A DNA stretch of 43,556 nucleotides from Galactobacter caseinivorans (lineage in GTDB: Bacteria > Actinomycetota > Actinomycetes > Actinomycetales > Micrococcaceae): contig NZ_QQXL01000010.1 of assembly GCF_003640665.1 (NCBI RefSeq), positions 1-43,556 of the forward strand, written 5' to 3'. The notes below the pieces were generated by a model. That model saw nothing but the letters and a program-made list of their open reading frames with translations, was not told where the DNA came from and ran no database searches. The translations under genes were made by a program, and so were the position numbers. Numbering within the stretch: the first letter of the stretch is position 1; each line of letters opens with the position of its first letter. Positions 27,468-35,918 of the stretch are shown here, piece by piece.

Positions 27468-28054
27468 GGCTTCTGTTGGGTGGTGAGTTTGATCGTGACG
27501 GAAACTCCCTGGCCGGACTGCGAGGCAGGGGTGGCCGGGTCAAGGGAGAACTCGACGCAGTAGAACTTGCTCTGGCCCGCGGCCAGAGCATCCAGGTTCG
27601 CCGCCGTGTAGCCATCGATCTTTGCCCGCGTTCCACCCAGACCCGTGGTGCACGCCCCGGCGGAGGCCACCGGCGTGAGGCGCGCAAAGGTGTAGTCGTT
27701 GATGGCCTGTGAGCTGGCTGCCGACATCGAGGCACCCAACGTCGCCGCAACGTCGCCCAGGTTGCTGACCTGGAACGCCACCGCGCGCGACGTGCCGGGA
27801 GTGAGGCTGACAGAGCCGAGGCCCGCCGTACCCGCCCCGTTGACCCGCAGGTCCATGGAACCGGCTTGGACCGTGGCGCCGGGCAGGCGCGTGCCAGCGT
27901 TCAGGAGCGCATAGCTCCCTCCCGCCGCGGAAATGCCCACGACCGTGCACGCCGCAACGAGCGCCGTGCCCACGATGAGGCGCCTCAAACGCCTGCGGTC
28001 TTGGCGGTACTTTCGGTCGCCGCTGATCTTCTTGGCGGCATGTCGGCCGGACAT
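27464..28054 (-). CDS. SipW/TasA-like exported protein
   Basis: The ATG at 28054 (MSGRHAAKKISG) has GGGAG just upstream; the 196-residue product begins with a basic N-region (DRRRLRRL), a hydrophobic helix (about 28-46) and then GGSYALLNAGTRLPGATVQA, resembling the alternate signal of SipW substrates although the usual tryptophan is replaced. The rest is predicted beta-rich with SMDLRVNGAG, SLTPGTSRAVAFQVSNLGDV and KFYCVEFSLDPATPASQSGQ, similar in plan to the other exported proteins of this operon. It is probably a minor or major structural subunit. Confidence 0.75.
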   Translation of the reverse strand: MSGRHAAKKISGDRKYRQDRRRLRRLIVGTALVAACTVVGISAAGGSYALLNAGTRLPGATVQAGSMDLRVNGAGTAGLGSVSLTPGTSRAVAFQVSNLGDVAATLGASMSAASSQAINDYTFARLTPVASAGACTTGLGGTRAKIDGYTAANLDALAAGQSKFYCVEFSLDPATPASQSGQGVSVTIKLTTQQKP

Positions 28055-28138
28055 CTCACTCCCTCCCAGCCCTCGGGACGCGGGGCGAACCCGCGTCCCG
28101 ATGAGCGGCGCCAAGGGGCTCGACGCCGCCGCTGGCGA

Positions 28139-28738
28139 TCAAGGAGTGCTGGTGCCGTCCACCTGGGTGGCGCTGATGGCAAACTGCGACAGGTTCACCG
28201 CACCCTTCTTGGCGGGGTTGTCCTGGGCCGGGGAGCCAGCAGCGCCAAGCGGCCAGTCAAGGGTCACCGCGATCTGCACGTCATACGTGCCGGCCGTGTT
28301 GCTCTTGTGCTTGATCGTGGCAGTCTGCCCGGCTGCCCCATTGATGTTGTAAGCCGCGGTCTGGGCGATGCGACCGGCGAGGGCCACATCCTCCGCCTTG
28401 CCGGGGGTTGCCGCGGCGATGGAACCGTCAGCCACGTCCGCCTTGAAGACCAGATTCTGGCCCTGGGCGGTCACGGAGTACGTGCCGGTGTAGACCAGCT
28501 TGTCGCCCGGAACCAGCCGTACTGCTGCGATGTCCGCAACGGCCGTGTCCGCACCCGAGGTGTGCTGGATGGTCCAGGTGGGGGCGGTCTTCTGCGCCAG
28601 GCGCAGGTCACCGGCTGTGATGGTGGTGGGGGTGCCGACATTCACGGAGTCGTTCCACAGCGCAAGCGAGCCGCCGGTGCCCAGTAGCAGCGCGACTGCG
28701 GCGGTGGCGGCAATAGCGCCCTTGGTGCTCTTCTTCAT
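28139..28738 (-). CDS. Alternate-type signal peptide exported protein (putative fibre subunit)
   Basis: A 199-residue protein. The start MKKSTKGAIAATAAVALLLG then TGGSLALWNDSVNVG is the alternate-type signal seen in actinobacterial SipW substrates, with the ALWND cleavage-side motif. The mature part is beta-rich (ITAGDLRLAQKTAPTWTIQH; LVPGDKLVYTGTYSVTAQGQ; TYDVQIAVTLDW), like TasA/CalY-family camelysin-type proteins. It is the first structural gene after the sigma-factor gene and is separated from the next by 84 bases. A short AGGA precedes the ATG. Confidence 0.82.
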   Translation of the reverse strand: MKKSTKGAIAATAAVALLLGTGGSLALWNDSVNVGTPTTITAGDLRLAQKTAPTWTIQHTSGADTAVADIAAVRLVPGDKLVYTGTYSVTAQGQNLVFKADVADGSIAAATPGKAEDVALAGRIAQTAAYNINGAAGQTATIKHKSNTAGTYDVQIAVTLDWPLGAAGSPAQDNPAKKGAVNLSQFAISATQVDGTSTP

Positions 28739-28869
28739 GGGGGGTCCTGTCTCAGGGGGGCAAGGCAGGGCTGAATCGCTGGCCAGGGGGAGGCTTGCGG
28801 GGTCCTGATATTTGCCGGGGGGTCGAAGACTCCATTAAGACATATATTTCAGTTTTTTGGAAGCACAGC

Positions 28870-30288
28870 TTAGTGGTGATAGCAGGAGATGCCATCCGCC
28901 CAGCTGCACTGCTTGCGCCCGGTGGGCGGAGCCGGCGCGGGCTTCGGGGCTGGCGTAGACGCTTGGCTGGACTGAGTCGGCGGGACGGTAACCGGCGCGC
29001 TGGTAGAAGGCGCCGGGACGTCGGTCGGGACCGCGCTCTTGGGGGTCGAGGATGGCGTGGTTACCGGCGCCGGCTTGCTTGCCTGCGGGGTCCTGGTCGC
29101 CGGAGCAGGCCTGGTGGCCGGTACCGACCTGGTTGCCAGCGGGGTCCGGGCCGCTGACTGGCTGCCGGCCTCAGAGCGCGTCGGTGACGCCACGGCGTCG
29201 TCCGTTGTTGGCTCCGGTGACCGAGTCGGCGCGGCGACGCTCGGAATCGCTGGCTCCGCCGTGTTGCCGCGCGTGGGAGCCGAACTCAAGGGCGGAGCGA
29301 GCGACGCGGCCGTCGGAGAAAGGGGCGGCGCCAGCAGACCACCCATCAGGAGACTGCCGCCCACACCGAGCGCAACGACGCCCACACCGACGCCCACCTT
29401 GGCCCCCGTCGGCGCGGCCGCCACCTTGTCGGAGAGCGCGGCCAAGCCTGCGGGGTTTAACGACTGCCCCGTGGGCTGGAGCGCCTGGACAACCAGGGCA
29501 CCGGGCTCGGCCCAAGCGAAGGCCGCAAACGCCGCAGGGAACAACACCACCAAACGATCCGCCGCGCCCTGCGCCTCCCGAACGCGAGACGCACAGAAAG
29601 CGCAGCCATCCACGTGCGACCAGAATTTCTTGGCCCGACCCGGCTTGCGCCGGCGGCCCATCGCATAGGGGGCGTCCGCCAGAGTGAGCCGACAGAGCTC
29701 CGGGGCATCAGCGAGATCAAGATGCGCCGCAAACCAGCGAGACTTGAACTCATTCTTGGCCCGATACAGCCGCTGAGAAGCGCTTTCTGGAGCAAGCCCC
29801 AGGGAACTCGCAATCTCAGCGATGCGGCGCCCCTCCTCAAGGTTCAGCGTGAGGAGGAGCCGATCTGACGCGGAAAAGGAGCCCAAGATGGCCTCCACCA
29901 GCATGCCCACTTCCAGGCGCTGCGGCTCATGGCGCACCGGCGCCACCAGGTCCAGCTGCTCGTGTTCCACGGGCTGGCTCTGCTCAGCTTCCGCGCGTTG
30001 GCGACCAATCTCGCGGCGCAGCGACTGAAAAACATAAGCCCGGAAAAACTGCTCAGGGCCCTTCCCCGCAATCAGCGCGCGCAGCGTGCCCTCCATGACG
30101 CTACTGAGCGAATCCTCAGCCTGCTGGATGGGCAGGCGCTTGGCCGCATAACCCAACAACTGGCCGTGATAGCGATTCCACAGCACCTCGAAGACCTCAA
30201 GGTCACCCGCCCGGACAGCGCGAAGCAACTCCCGGTCAGAGACCGCCTCAGTGGATGCGCGCGCCACCGTCAATCCGCCGTGCTGCAT
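28870..30288 (-). CDS. ECF-like sigma factor fused to zinc-finger, membrane segment and mucin-like tail
   Basis: The ATG at 30288 (MQHGGLTVARAS) follows a GGGGGAAGAG stretch; 472 residues. Sigma region 2 spans about 18-100 (VSDRELLRAVRAGDLEVFEV, AYVFQSLRREIGRQ). Region 4 spans about 130-190 (LEEGRRIAEIASSLGLAPES then ASQRLYRAKNEF). A zinc-binding anti-sigma-type motif follows, H225-x3-C229-x2-C232 (HVDGCAFC). A transmembrane segment (VGVGVGVVALGVGGSLLMGG) lies near 290-315. About 140 Ser/Thr/Pro/Ala-rich residues, presumably outside the cell, end in CSWADGISCYHH with two cysteines. Sigma and anti-sigma functions are thus in one membrane-anchored chain. Its place before the SipW locus suggests it regulates it. 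Fusions of this kind are known among actinobacterial ECF groups. Confidence 0.88.
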   Translation of the reverse strand: MQHGGLTVARASTEAVSDRELLRAVRAGDLEVFEVLWNRYHGQLLGYAAKRLPIQQAEDSLSSVMEGTLRALIAGKGPEQFFRAYVFQSLRREIGRQRAEAEQSQPVEHEQLDLVAPVRHEPQRLEVGMLVEAILGSFSASDRLLLTLNLEEGRRIAEIASSLGLAPESASQRLYRAKNEFKSRWFAAHLDLADAPELCRLTLADAPYAMGRRRKPGRAKKFWSHVDGCAFCASRVREAQGAADRLVVLFPAAFAAFAWAEPGALVVQALQPTGQSLNPAGLAALSDKVAAAPTGAKVGVGVGVVALGVGGSLLMGGLLAPPLSPTAASLAPPLSSAPTRGNTAEPAIPSVAAPTRSPEPTTDDAVASPTRSEAGSQSAARTPLATRSVPATRPAPATRTPQASKPAPVTTPSSTPKSAVPTDVPAPSTSAPVTVPPTQSSQASTPAPKPAPAPPTGRKQCSWADGISCYHH

Positions 30289-30451
30289 ATCTCGCTCTTC
30301 CCCCGGTTTTGTTCTGACTGTTCGGGCCGCCCCATGTGGCCCCTGCGCACCCCACGCTCTGCATGGGTACATCCGCTTGAACAATCGAACAGAACTTTAC
30401 CCAGCAACCTGGGCCATGAATAGAGCGGGCGCTACACCGGAGCCTGTGCGC

Positions 30452-30500
30452 CGGGCCGGCGGGCCGGCGGGCCGCGGGGTCGCGGGCCGGCGGGCCGCCT
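30452..30500. repeat. GC-rich repeats of GGGCCGGC type
   Basis: Several overlapping copies of a GGGCCGGC/GGGCCGCG unit lie between the sigma-fusion gene and the end of the next gene upstream. The array can fold on itself and may act as a terminator-like structure for the 30936-30544 gene, though no T-run follows. Confidence 0.45.
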
Positions 30501-30543
30501 CAGCAGGAGTGGGTTCGGAGGGTGTGGGCCCAGGGGCGTGGGC

Positions 30544-30936
30544 TCAGGCCGTCCCGCCAGAGAGCAAGTACACGGCAATCGCGAGCGGCGCGATCGCCAA
30601 GGCGACGAGCACCGCGGTGCCGCCGGCCCAGCGGCACCCCTTGCGCAGGGCTGCGTACAACCCGCTGCCAAGGGCCAGCAGGCCCACGCTGCAACTGACC
30701 AATCCCAGCGCGACGTACACGCCGGCGCTGGGCGGCCACTGCTCACTGGGCAGCTCAAAAAGACCGCGACCGTAAAGGAGCTGAGCCTGAACATTTGCGC
30801 CCGCAATAGCCGCTGCTGTGGCCACAGTGACCGCCAGGGCGACCGCCGCCATCACGATCGAAAGTGCCCCGAGCGGGTGTACTGCTGCGAATGCCGGAGG
30901 CCGCGCCGTGCCCTGTGCTGCCAGTGTCGCGTCCAT
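30544..30936 (-). CDS. Small four-helix membrane protein, unknown function
   Basis: The ATG at 30936 (MDATLAAQGTARPP) gives 130 residues; a longer form from 31005 lacks support. Helices are predicted at about 22-45 (ALSIVMAAVALAVTVATAAA), 70-90 (VYVALGLVSCSVGLLALGSG) and 105-125 (GTAVLVALAIAPLAIAVYLL). I do not recognise a family. It is upstream of the sigma-fusion gene on the same strand but separated by about 250 bases. Confidence 0.6.
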   Translation of the reverse strand: MDATLAAQGTARPPAFAAVHPLGALSIVMAAVALAVTVATAAAIAGANVQAQLLYGRGLFELPSEQWPPSAGVYVALGLVSCSVGLLALGSGLYAALRKGCRWAGGTAVLVALAIAPLAIAVYLLSGGTA

Positions 30937-31099
30937 GGTTTCCACCCTTCCCGAGTGGCCTCCCCTTTTCATCCATCCAAGGGATGAGTTTGGGAGGGAG
31001 GTCATGGTTGGTCTCGCCGCGCCATCTCAGCCCTGGGGTAGAGACGGTGGCACGGGTGGGAGGATGCTGGGTTTGAGCGGCGGGCTCTGCGGGGTTGCG

Positions 31100-31116
31100 G
31101 TTGACGTTGGGTCAAC
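31100..31116. promoter_or_regulatory. Inverted repeat before the MerR-family gene
   Basis: GTTGAC-GTTGG-GTCAAC forms a perfect dyad with 6-bp arms and a five-base spacer, overlapping a TTGACG -35-like hexamer about 120 bp before the tipA-like gene. MerR-family proteins usually bind such dyads in their own promoters. The binding is inferred. Confidence 0.5.
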
Positions 31117-31224
31117 TCATATTCTGTTGTTCACCGGGTGCAATGAGGCGAGCCGGGGCGGGTCGTGGGATGCCTGGGGGCGGGGTTGCCATGCGAGGGC
31201 TCCGGCAAACGAAAGGGGGCATAC

Positions 31225-32118
31225 ATGGAGTATCCGATGCGCGAGGTGGTCCGGAGCACCGGGGTCACGAGCCGCGCGCTGAGACACTACGACCGGCTGG
31301 GCCTTCTTCACCCCAGCTCCACAGGCACCGGCGGCGAGCGCAGGTACGACGAATCCGCATTGTTGCGCCTGCAACGACTCCTGCTCCTGCGGGAAGTGGG
31401 CCTGCCCCTGGAACGCATTCGCTCGGTTCTGGACCGGGAGACAGATCACGAGGTGGCCCTCGTTGAGCATGTGGCGTCGCTGCGCGCCGAACGTTTACGA
31501 CTAGCAACACAAATCAGGGCAGTGGAAACAACCATCACTGCTCTGCGAGAAAAGAGGGGACTCAGCATGAATGAGATGTTTGAGGGATTTGACCACGAAC
31601 AACACTCGGCGGAGGTAAGCCGGCGCTGGGGGCCGGCAGCCGCGCACGCTTCCCACAACTGGTGGGCGGGGCTGGACTCCACTGAACGCCACGATTGGCA
31701 GCGGGAGGTTGCGGAGCTCAGCCAGGCCTGGGGGCAAGCGGTGACGGCGGGAGCCGACCCGCGCGGGGAGGAAGCTCAGGCGTTAGCAGCCCGCCACATC
31801 AGATGGCTCACCTCGGTGCCGGGCACTCCTGCCGCTCAAGCGGCACAAGAGGCCCGTGCGGCCAGGGAGAGCTGGGACGCTGCTAGTGCCGGGGAGACCG
31901 GGGCTGCCGGAGAATCCCTGGAATCCGAGGGGGCCGGCGCTCAAGCCACGACTGCCGAAGCAGAGGCGATCGCGGCGGCCGAACAGACCCTGCGCAGCTA
32001 TGTGCTTGGCCTGGCCGATTTGTACGTCTCCGATCACCGGTTTGTAGCAACCTTTGGTGGGATGCCGGGCACCTCATTTATTCGTACCGCCTTGCGGGCT
32101 TACTTCGGGGAGAACTGA
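31225..32118 (+). CDS. MerR-family regulator with TipAS-like C-terminal domain
   Basis: The ATG at 31225 with a GGGGG ribosome-site run upstream gives 297 residues. The MerR helix-turn-helix is at the N-terminus (YPMREVVRSTGVTSRALRHY then DRLGLLHP). A coiled-coil follows (VEHVASLRAERLRLATQIRA). The C-terminal half resembles the TipAS drug-binding domain (MFEGFDHEQHSAEVSRRWG, and near the end YVLGLADLYVSDHRFVATFG then GMPGTSFIRTALRAYF). TipA-type regulators bind thiopeptides or other amphipathic compounds and activate transcription. An Ala/Glu-rich insert near residues 225-265 is unusual. The ligand is unknown. Confidence 0.88.
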   Translation: MEYPMREVVRSTGVTSRALRHYDRLGLLHPSSTGTGGERRYDESALLRLQRLLLLREVGLPLERIRSVLDRETDHEVALVEHVASLRAERLRLATQIRAVETTITALREKRGLSMNEMFEGFDHEQHSAEVSRRWGPAAAHASHNWWAGLDSTERHDWQREVAELSQAWGQAVTAGADPRGEEAQALAARHIRWLTSVPGTPAAQAAQEARAARESWDAASAGETGAAGESLESEGAGAQATTAEAEAIAAAEQTLRSYVLGLADLYVSDHRFVATFGGMPGTSFIRTALRAYFGEN

Positions 32119-32322
32119 GCCGGCGACGCTGGGGAACACATCTGGGGGCGATTTGCCCAAGGTCAGGGGATGATGTTGCGAGGACCAGGCGGTGCCGGCC
32201 GGAAACGAGCGAGCGCACCACCAGAGACCGCAGGGCGGGGCGCTTCCCGCGCGAGAGCACCACCCCTTCAGTGCACCCAGCCCCGTAGCCGTATCCGTAT
32301 CAGTGGCCTTTGCCCGTCGTCC

Positions 32323-32350
32323 GTTGCCCGTTGCCCGTTGCCCGTTGCCC
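32323..32350 (+). repeat. Four tandem GTTGCCC heptamers in the leader of the TRIC-family gene
   Basis: Four perfect copies of GTTGCCC end one base before the AGGAG ribosome site of the downstream gene. A partial fifth copy (GTCGTCC) precedes them. Slippage would alter the leader length in steps of seven but not the reading frame of the gene. Confidence 0.85.
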
Positions 32351-32360
32351 AGGAGTCAGC

Positions 32361-33239
32361 TTGAACCTCGATCCACGCGTTGTTTTCGACACCGTTGACC
32401 TCACGGGCGTCATCGCGAACGCCATCCTGGGTGGCGTGGTGGCGCGCAGCCTCAAGCTCGACGCCGTCGGCTTCGTTTTCCTGGCGATCATCACTGCCCT
32501 GGGTGGCGGGCTTCTGCGCGACACTCTGCTCAACGTGGGGCAGCCTGTGGCTCTGACCAACCCGCTGTACCTGGTCTTTGCTCTGGCCGGCGCTGCGGTT
32601 GCGTACTTTGTCCCCATCCGTGGGCGGTGGACTCAGAGGATCCTGACCGTTGCCGACGCACTCTCCTTGGGGTGCTGGGCCGCCACTGGAACTGCCAAGG
32701 CCCTCAGCGCGGGGCTGACGTGGCTTCCGGCGATGCTCATTGGGCTGGTCACCGCCGTGGGCGGCGGCATGATTCGGGACCTGCTCGTGGGCCGGATTCC
32801 GGCAGTGTTCGGAGGCAATACGCTCTACGCCACAGGAGCTCTGATCGGTGCGGCGGAGATGACCATCTTCTGGCACGTAGGGCTGACCACCTGGGGCATG
32901 GGGGCCTCGATCGTCTCTGTGGCAGTGCTCACCGTCTTGGCGCGCCGTTTTGGTTGGCGACTCCCTGGCCCGGCCCAGTGGTTGGAGGACTGGTCGCCGC
33001 GACGACTCCCCACCCTCTTGCGCCGGCGCGGCTCACCTCGCGGCCTTGCCGAGCAAGGGCTTGGCCCCGCGACAGCAGCGACGGCAGCGACGGCCACCGA
33101 GGCAGCAGCAGCCACGGCGCCTGGCACTGCGGAGCACAACGAAGCCGTGGAACGGTTAGGGTCCCAACGTCAGCGGCTCACGCCCGCGCGGCTCATGCGT
33201 ATCCGCGGTCGCGGCGGCTCACGTCAGCGTCGGGGCTGA
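32361..33239 (+). CDS. TRIC cation channel family protein (YicG/UPF0126 type)
   Basis: A TTG start at 32361 is chosen because AGGAG lies six bases upstream and the first helix follows; the frame further left is repeat DNA. The 292-residue product has two related halves of three helices each. Each half contains the glycine motif: ITALGGGLLRDTLL and VTAVGGGMIRDLLVGRIPAV. These are typical of prokaryotic TRIC-like trimeric channels, which pass monovalent cations. The final 85 residues are an Arg/Ala/Thr-rich cytoplasmic tail not usual for the family. Confidence 0.87.
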   Translation: MNLDPRVVFDTVDLTGVIANAILGGVVARSLKLDAVGFVFLAIITALGGGLLRDTLLNVGQPVALTNPLYLVFALAGAAVAYFVPIRGRWTQRILTVADALSLGCWAATGTAKALSAGLTWLPAMLIGLVTAVGGGMIRDLLVGRIPAVFGGNTLYATGALIGAAEMTIFWHVGLTTWGMGASIVSVAVLTVLARRFGWRLPGPAQWLEDWSPRRLPTLLRRRGSPRGLAEQGLGPATAATAATATEAAAATAPGTAEHNEAVERLGSQRQRLTPARLMRIRGRGGSRQRRG

Positions 33240-33279
33240 CGGCACGGTGAGGGGCGCAGCGAAGTACGCAGCCCGCCTG

Positions 33280-34059
33280 TCACGGGGACATCCGCCCGGA
33301 CAGCCGCAGCGCGTCCCTGGCCAGCGCGACCACGTCACCATCGGTAAACATCACCTCGGTGTGGCCACCGCCTGGCCCCGCGGGGTCACCCTGACGGAAG
33401 GCCTTCGCGGACAGGTGGATTGAGTCCACGCCCGCCGCGACCAGCTCCGGGATCGCCTCTAGTGTCAGGCCTCCTCCGGCCATGATCTGGATGCGCCCGG
33501 CAGCCACCTCCACCATGCGGCGCAAGACGTGCAGCCCGTCCCCTGAGACCGGCGCCCCGCCACTGCTCAACACCCGCACGCAGCCCAGGGAGATCACCGC
33601 GTCCAGCAACTCCTCGGGTGAGCTCGCGACGTCGATGGCCCGGTGAAACACGACGGGAAGCCGGCCTGCGGCAGCCATCATCCGCCGCATCACGTCAAGA
33701 TCTACGCGGCCTGCTCGGGTGAGGGCACCCAGGACGACTGCTTCAACCCCGGGTATCCCTGCCAGGGCCTCGAGGTCCGCTTCCATCACGGCCACCGCGG
33801 CCTCGTCGTACACAAAGCCGCCCTCGCTGGGCCGTACCAGAACGCACACACCCACCGGCTCGTGGGCCGCCTCAAGAGCCACAGCCGCACAGACCGCTTT
33901 CACCAAACCGATCGATGGGGTGAGGCCCCCGGTTGAGGCCAGGGCGACGCAGAGCTCCAGCCGATCCGCGCCGCTGCGCACGGCCGCAATGGCGCCAGCA
34001 ACATCCTGCACGGCGATTTCTAGCAGGACGGGATCACGCTGTTTCCGGGAGGTCATCAC
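33280..34059 (-). CDS. cutC: CutC-family protein
   Basis: A 259-residue TIM-barrel protein with CutC landmarks: LEIAVQDVAGAIAAVRSGAD then RLELC at the N-terminus, TGGLTPSIGLVKAV, VLVRPSEGGFVYDEAA, VFHRAIDVASSP, VRVLSSGGAP and IQIMAGGGLTLEAIPEL. The family was linked to copper tolerance in E. coli, but its biochemical role is still debated. It follows the DUF222/HNH gene on the same strand after a 76-base gap with a hairpin. The catalytic-like residues cannot be judged by eye. Confidence 0.9.
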   Translation of the reverse strand: MMTSRKQRDPVLLEIAVQDVAGAIAAVRSGADRLELCVALASTGGLTPSIGLVKAVCAAVALEAAHEPVGVCVLVRPSEGGFVYDEAAVAVMEADLEALAGIPGVEAVVLGALTRAGRVDLDVMRRMMAAAGRLPVVFHRAIDVASSPEELLDAVISLGCVRVLSSGGAPVSGDGLHVLRRMVEVAAGRIQIMAGGGLTLEAIPELVAAGVDSIHLSAKAFRQGDPAGPGGGHTEVMFTDGDVVALARDALRLSGRMSP

Positions 34060-34104
34060 ACCAGTGTCCTGGATGGGGCCTGGCCGGACCAGAGCACCTC
34101 ACAT

Positions 34105-34128
34105 CTCTCAGCCGAACTCCGCTGAGAG
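34105..34128. other. Stem-loop upstream of cutC
   Basis: CTCTCAGC and GCTGAGAG form a perfect 8-bp stem with an eight-base loop, 46 bases before the cutC start and seven bases after the end of the HNH gene. There is no T-run, so an intrinsic terminator is doubtful. It could be an operator or an mRNA processing signal. Confidence 0.5.
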
Positions 34129-34135
34129 GACTCCC

Positions 34136-35782
34136 CTATGCCGCAAACGAGAGGGGCGCGTAGTCCGCGGTGTGCGTGGAAATCACGCGCCACGGTGTTC
34201 GCGGTGGTCCGCCGCGCGGTCCGCTGGGCACGGGCACCGGCTCCACCAGCAGATGCCCTCGGTGCACCTCGTGATGATGAAAATTGCACAGGAGGATGCC
34301 GTGATCCAAGTCCGTGGGGCCGCCCTCTGCCCAGGGCACCACATGGTGGGCCTCGCACCAATCCGGTGGCGCCGTACACCCCGGTGCGCGGCAGTGCCGG
34401 TCCCGGACGATGAGGGCCTTGCGTTGATGCGGCGAGAAGTGCCGGCGTTTACGTCCCAACTCCAAGGGCTCCCCGCCATCGCCTGTGACCAGGTACTGCA
34501 CGTTGTCATTGCAGAGCAGCGTGAGTGCCTCGCCCACGGGGATCACCCGGTTACTGCGTGAGACCCTCGCAAAGCGATCATCCAGCGCGGAGAGCGCATC
34601 GGCCCATTGCGGACCCGCCGGCCCCGCCGGCCCCACCGGTCCCGTCGCACCCGTCACGAGGGGCGCGGGCTCGGCGGCCTGATGGCGCGCCAACGCCTCG
34701 GCGCTCAAAGTAATGACGAGTGTGGGGGCGGCGCCGTGGTTGGTGGGAGAGTCCACCCCGCGTGCATGGTGGTCAAAAATCATGTGCAGCACGTCGAAGC
34801 TGATTTGCTCCCGGCTTCTGATTTCATCCTGCGCAGCCGGGCCAACCGGAGCCCCCGGAGCCGTCTGGACGTCATCCGGAGACTCCGGGCCTCCCGGCCG
34901 GCGGCGTGGGCTGGTGTATGCGTCCAAGAGGCTCAGCAACGCTGCGCCCTCTGTTTCGGGAGCGAACCCTGAGATGTCGTATCCGCCGCCCTTGGCGTGG
35001 CTGAGGCGCAGGGAGCGGGCCCGGACCTGCGTGGCATAGTCCGGCTCCACCCGTTCCGGCCTCATGGCGACGGCCCAGTCCTTGGCCTGATCTCGCAAGT
35101 GATGCACCTCGAGACGGCGCCCACCCCACACGTCCCTGTCATACACCGGCTCTGGCTCGCCCGGTGCGCGTTGCGTGAGATCCACCCGCCCGCCCGTCGC
35201 CTGCGCCACCAGGGCCGCCTCGCTGTGCGCCAAGATCCCGGTGGGCGCCTCGGTCGGCTCCTCCTCAGGCAATTCCTGGTGCACCACCCAGGCCTGTTCT
35301 GAGGACAACTCCCCGCGTTGCAGCGCCGCAGCCAGGGCCGGCCGCGCTGCTGGCCGCGCAGGATGCTCGGCATCCGCGGCAAGCGCGCGGGTGGCCGAGG
35401 CCAACTTCAGGAGCGTCTCAGCCTGGAAAGCGCGCAGGCCAAAGAGCTGCATGAGCTGGCCCTTGGGTGTGCGGAACCCCATACGCATGTCGAATGATTC
35501 AAAGGGATCACGGGCCGGGCGTCCGCTGGAATCCACCATCCCGCTGGGGCCTGAGCTGCGCGCAAGCAAGGCGGCGGCCATCTCCACCTGCAGCCCCACC
35601 ACGGCCCGCGAGAGGTCCGCGATGGTGCCAAGCCAACCGGCCAGTTCTTCATCCGAGAGGTGCTCCCATGCCACCGCGCCGGGGGCCAAGACGGCCCTGG
35701 TCGTCGCAAGGGCGGAGTCAAGCGCCACTCGGTCCGGCACTGCGCGTTCCGGGTCCATGCCCCCGCTTGCTTGACGTTCCAC
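34136..35782 (-). CDS. DUF222 domain / HNH endonuclease protein
   Basis: A 548-residue protein, from a GTG start with GGGGG upstream (an ATG eight codons later is possible). The N-terminal two-thirds carry the DUF222 (13E12-like) helical domain. The C-terminus has a complete HNH motif: CRAPGCTAPPDWCEAHHVVP then WAEGGPTDLDHGILLCNFHH and HEVH, with four metal-binding cysteines/histidines. Such proteins are abundant in actinobacteria, often in many copies; their role is uncertain and they are not by themselves proof of a mobile element. A short collagen-like GPVGPAGPAGP stretch lies before the catalytic domain. Confidence 0.9.
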   Translation of the reverse strand: MERQASGGMDPERAVPDRVALDSALATTRAVLAPGAVAWEHLSDEELAGWLGTIADLSRAVVGLQVEMAAALLARSSGPSGMVDSSGRPARDPFESFDMRMGFRTPKGQLMQLFGLRAFQAETLLKLASATRALAADAEHPARPAARPALAAALQRGELSSEQAWVVHQELPEEEPTEAPTGILAHSEAALVAQATGGRVDLTQRAPGEPEPVYDRDVWGGRRLEVHHLRDQAKDWAVAMRPERVEPDYATQVRARSLRLSHAKGGGYDISGFAPETEGAALLSLLDAYTSPRRRPGGPESPDDVQTAPGAPVGPAAQDEIRSREQISFDVLHMIFDHHARGVDSPTNHGAAPTLVITLSAEALARHQAAEPAPLVTGATGPVGPAGPAGPQWADALSALDDRFARVSRSNRVIPVGEALTLLCNDNVQYLVTGDGGEPLELGRKRRHFSPHQRKALIVRDRHCRAPGCTAPPDWCEAHHVVPWAEGGPTDLDHGILLCNFHHHEVHRGHLLVEPVPVPSGPRGGPPRTPWRVISTHTADYAPLSFAA

Positions 35783-35918
35783 CGTGCACCCCCTGGCCGA
35801 TTCGTGCCGCCCTCGCGACTCCCCTCAGCATGACGGCACTCATGGGCGCCGTGTCCAGAAATGCTCCGGCCTGTGGACGACACGCTCAAGAATCGCATCA
35901 TCCACAGGCCGGGCTCCC

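Noticed and set aside
32323-32350. Heptamer array as a CRISPR-like repeat
   Set aside because: The units are contiguous with no spacers and no cas genes are present.
34136-35782. HNH protein as a homing or mobile-element nuclease
   Set aside because: DUF222/HNH genes are ordinary multi-copy genes in actinobacteria; no flanking repeats or element ends were seen.
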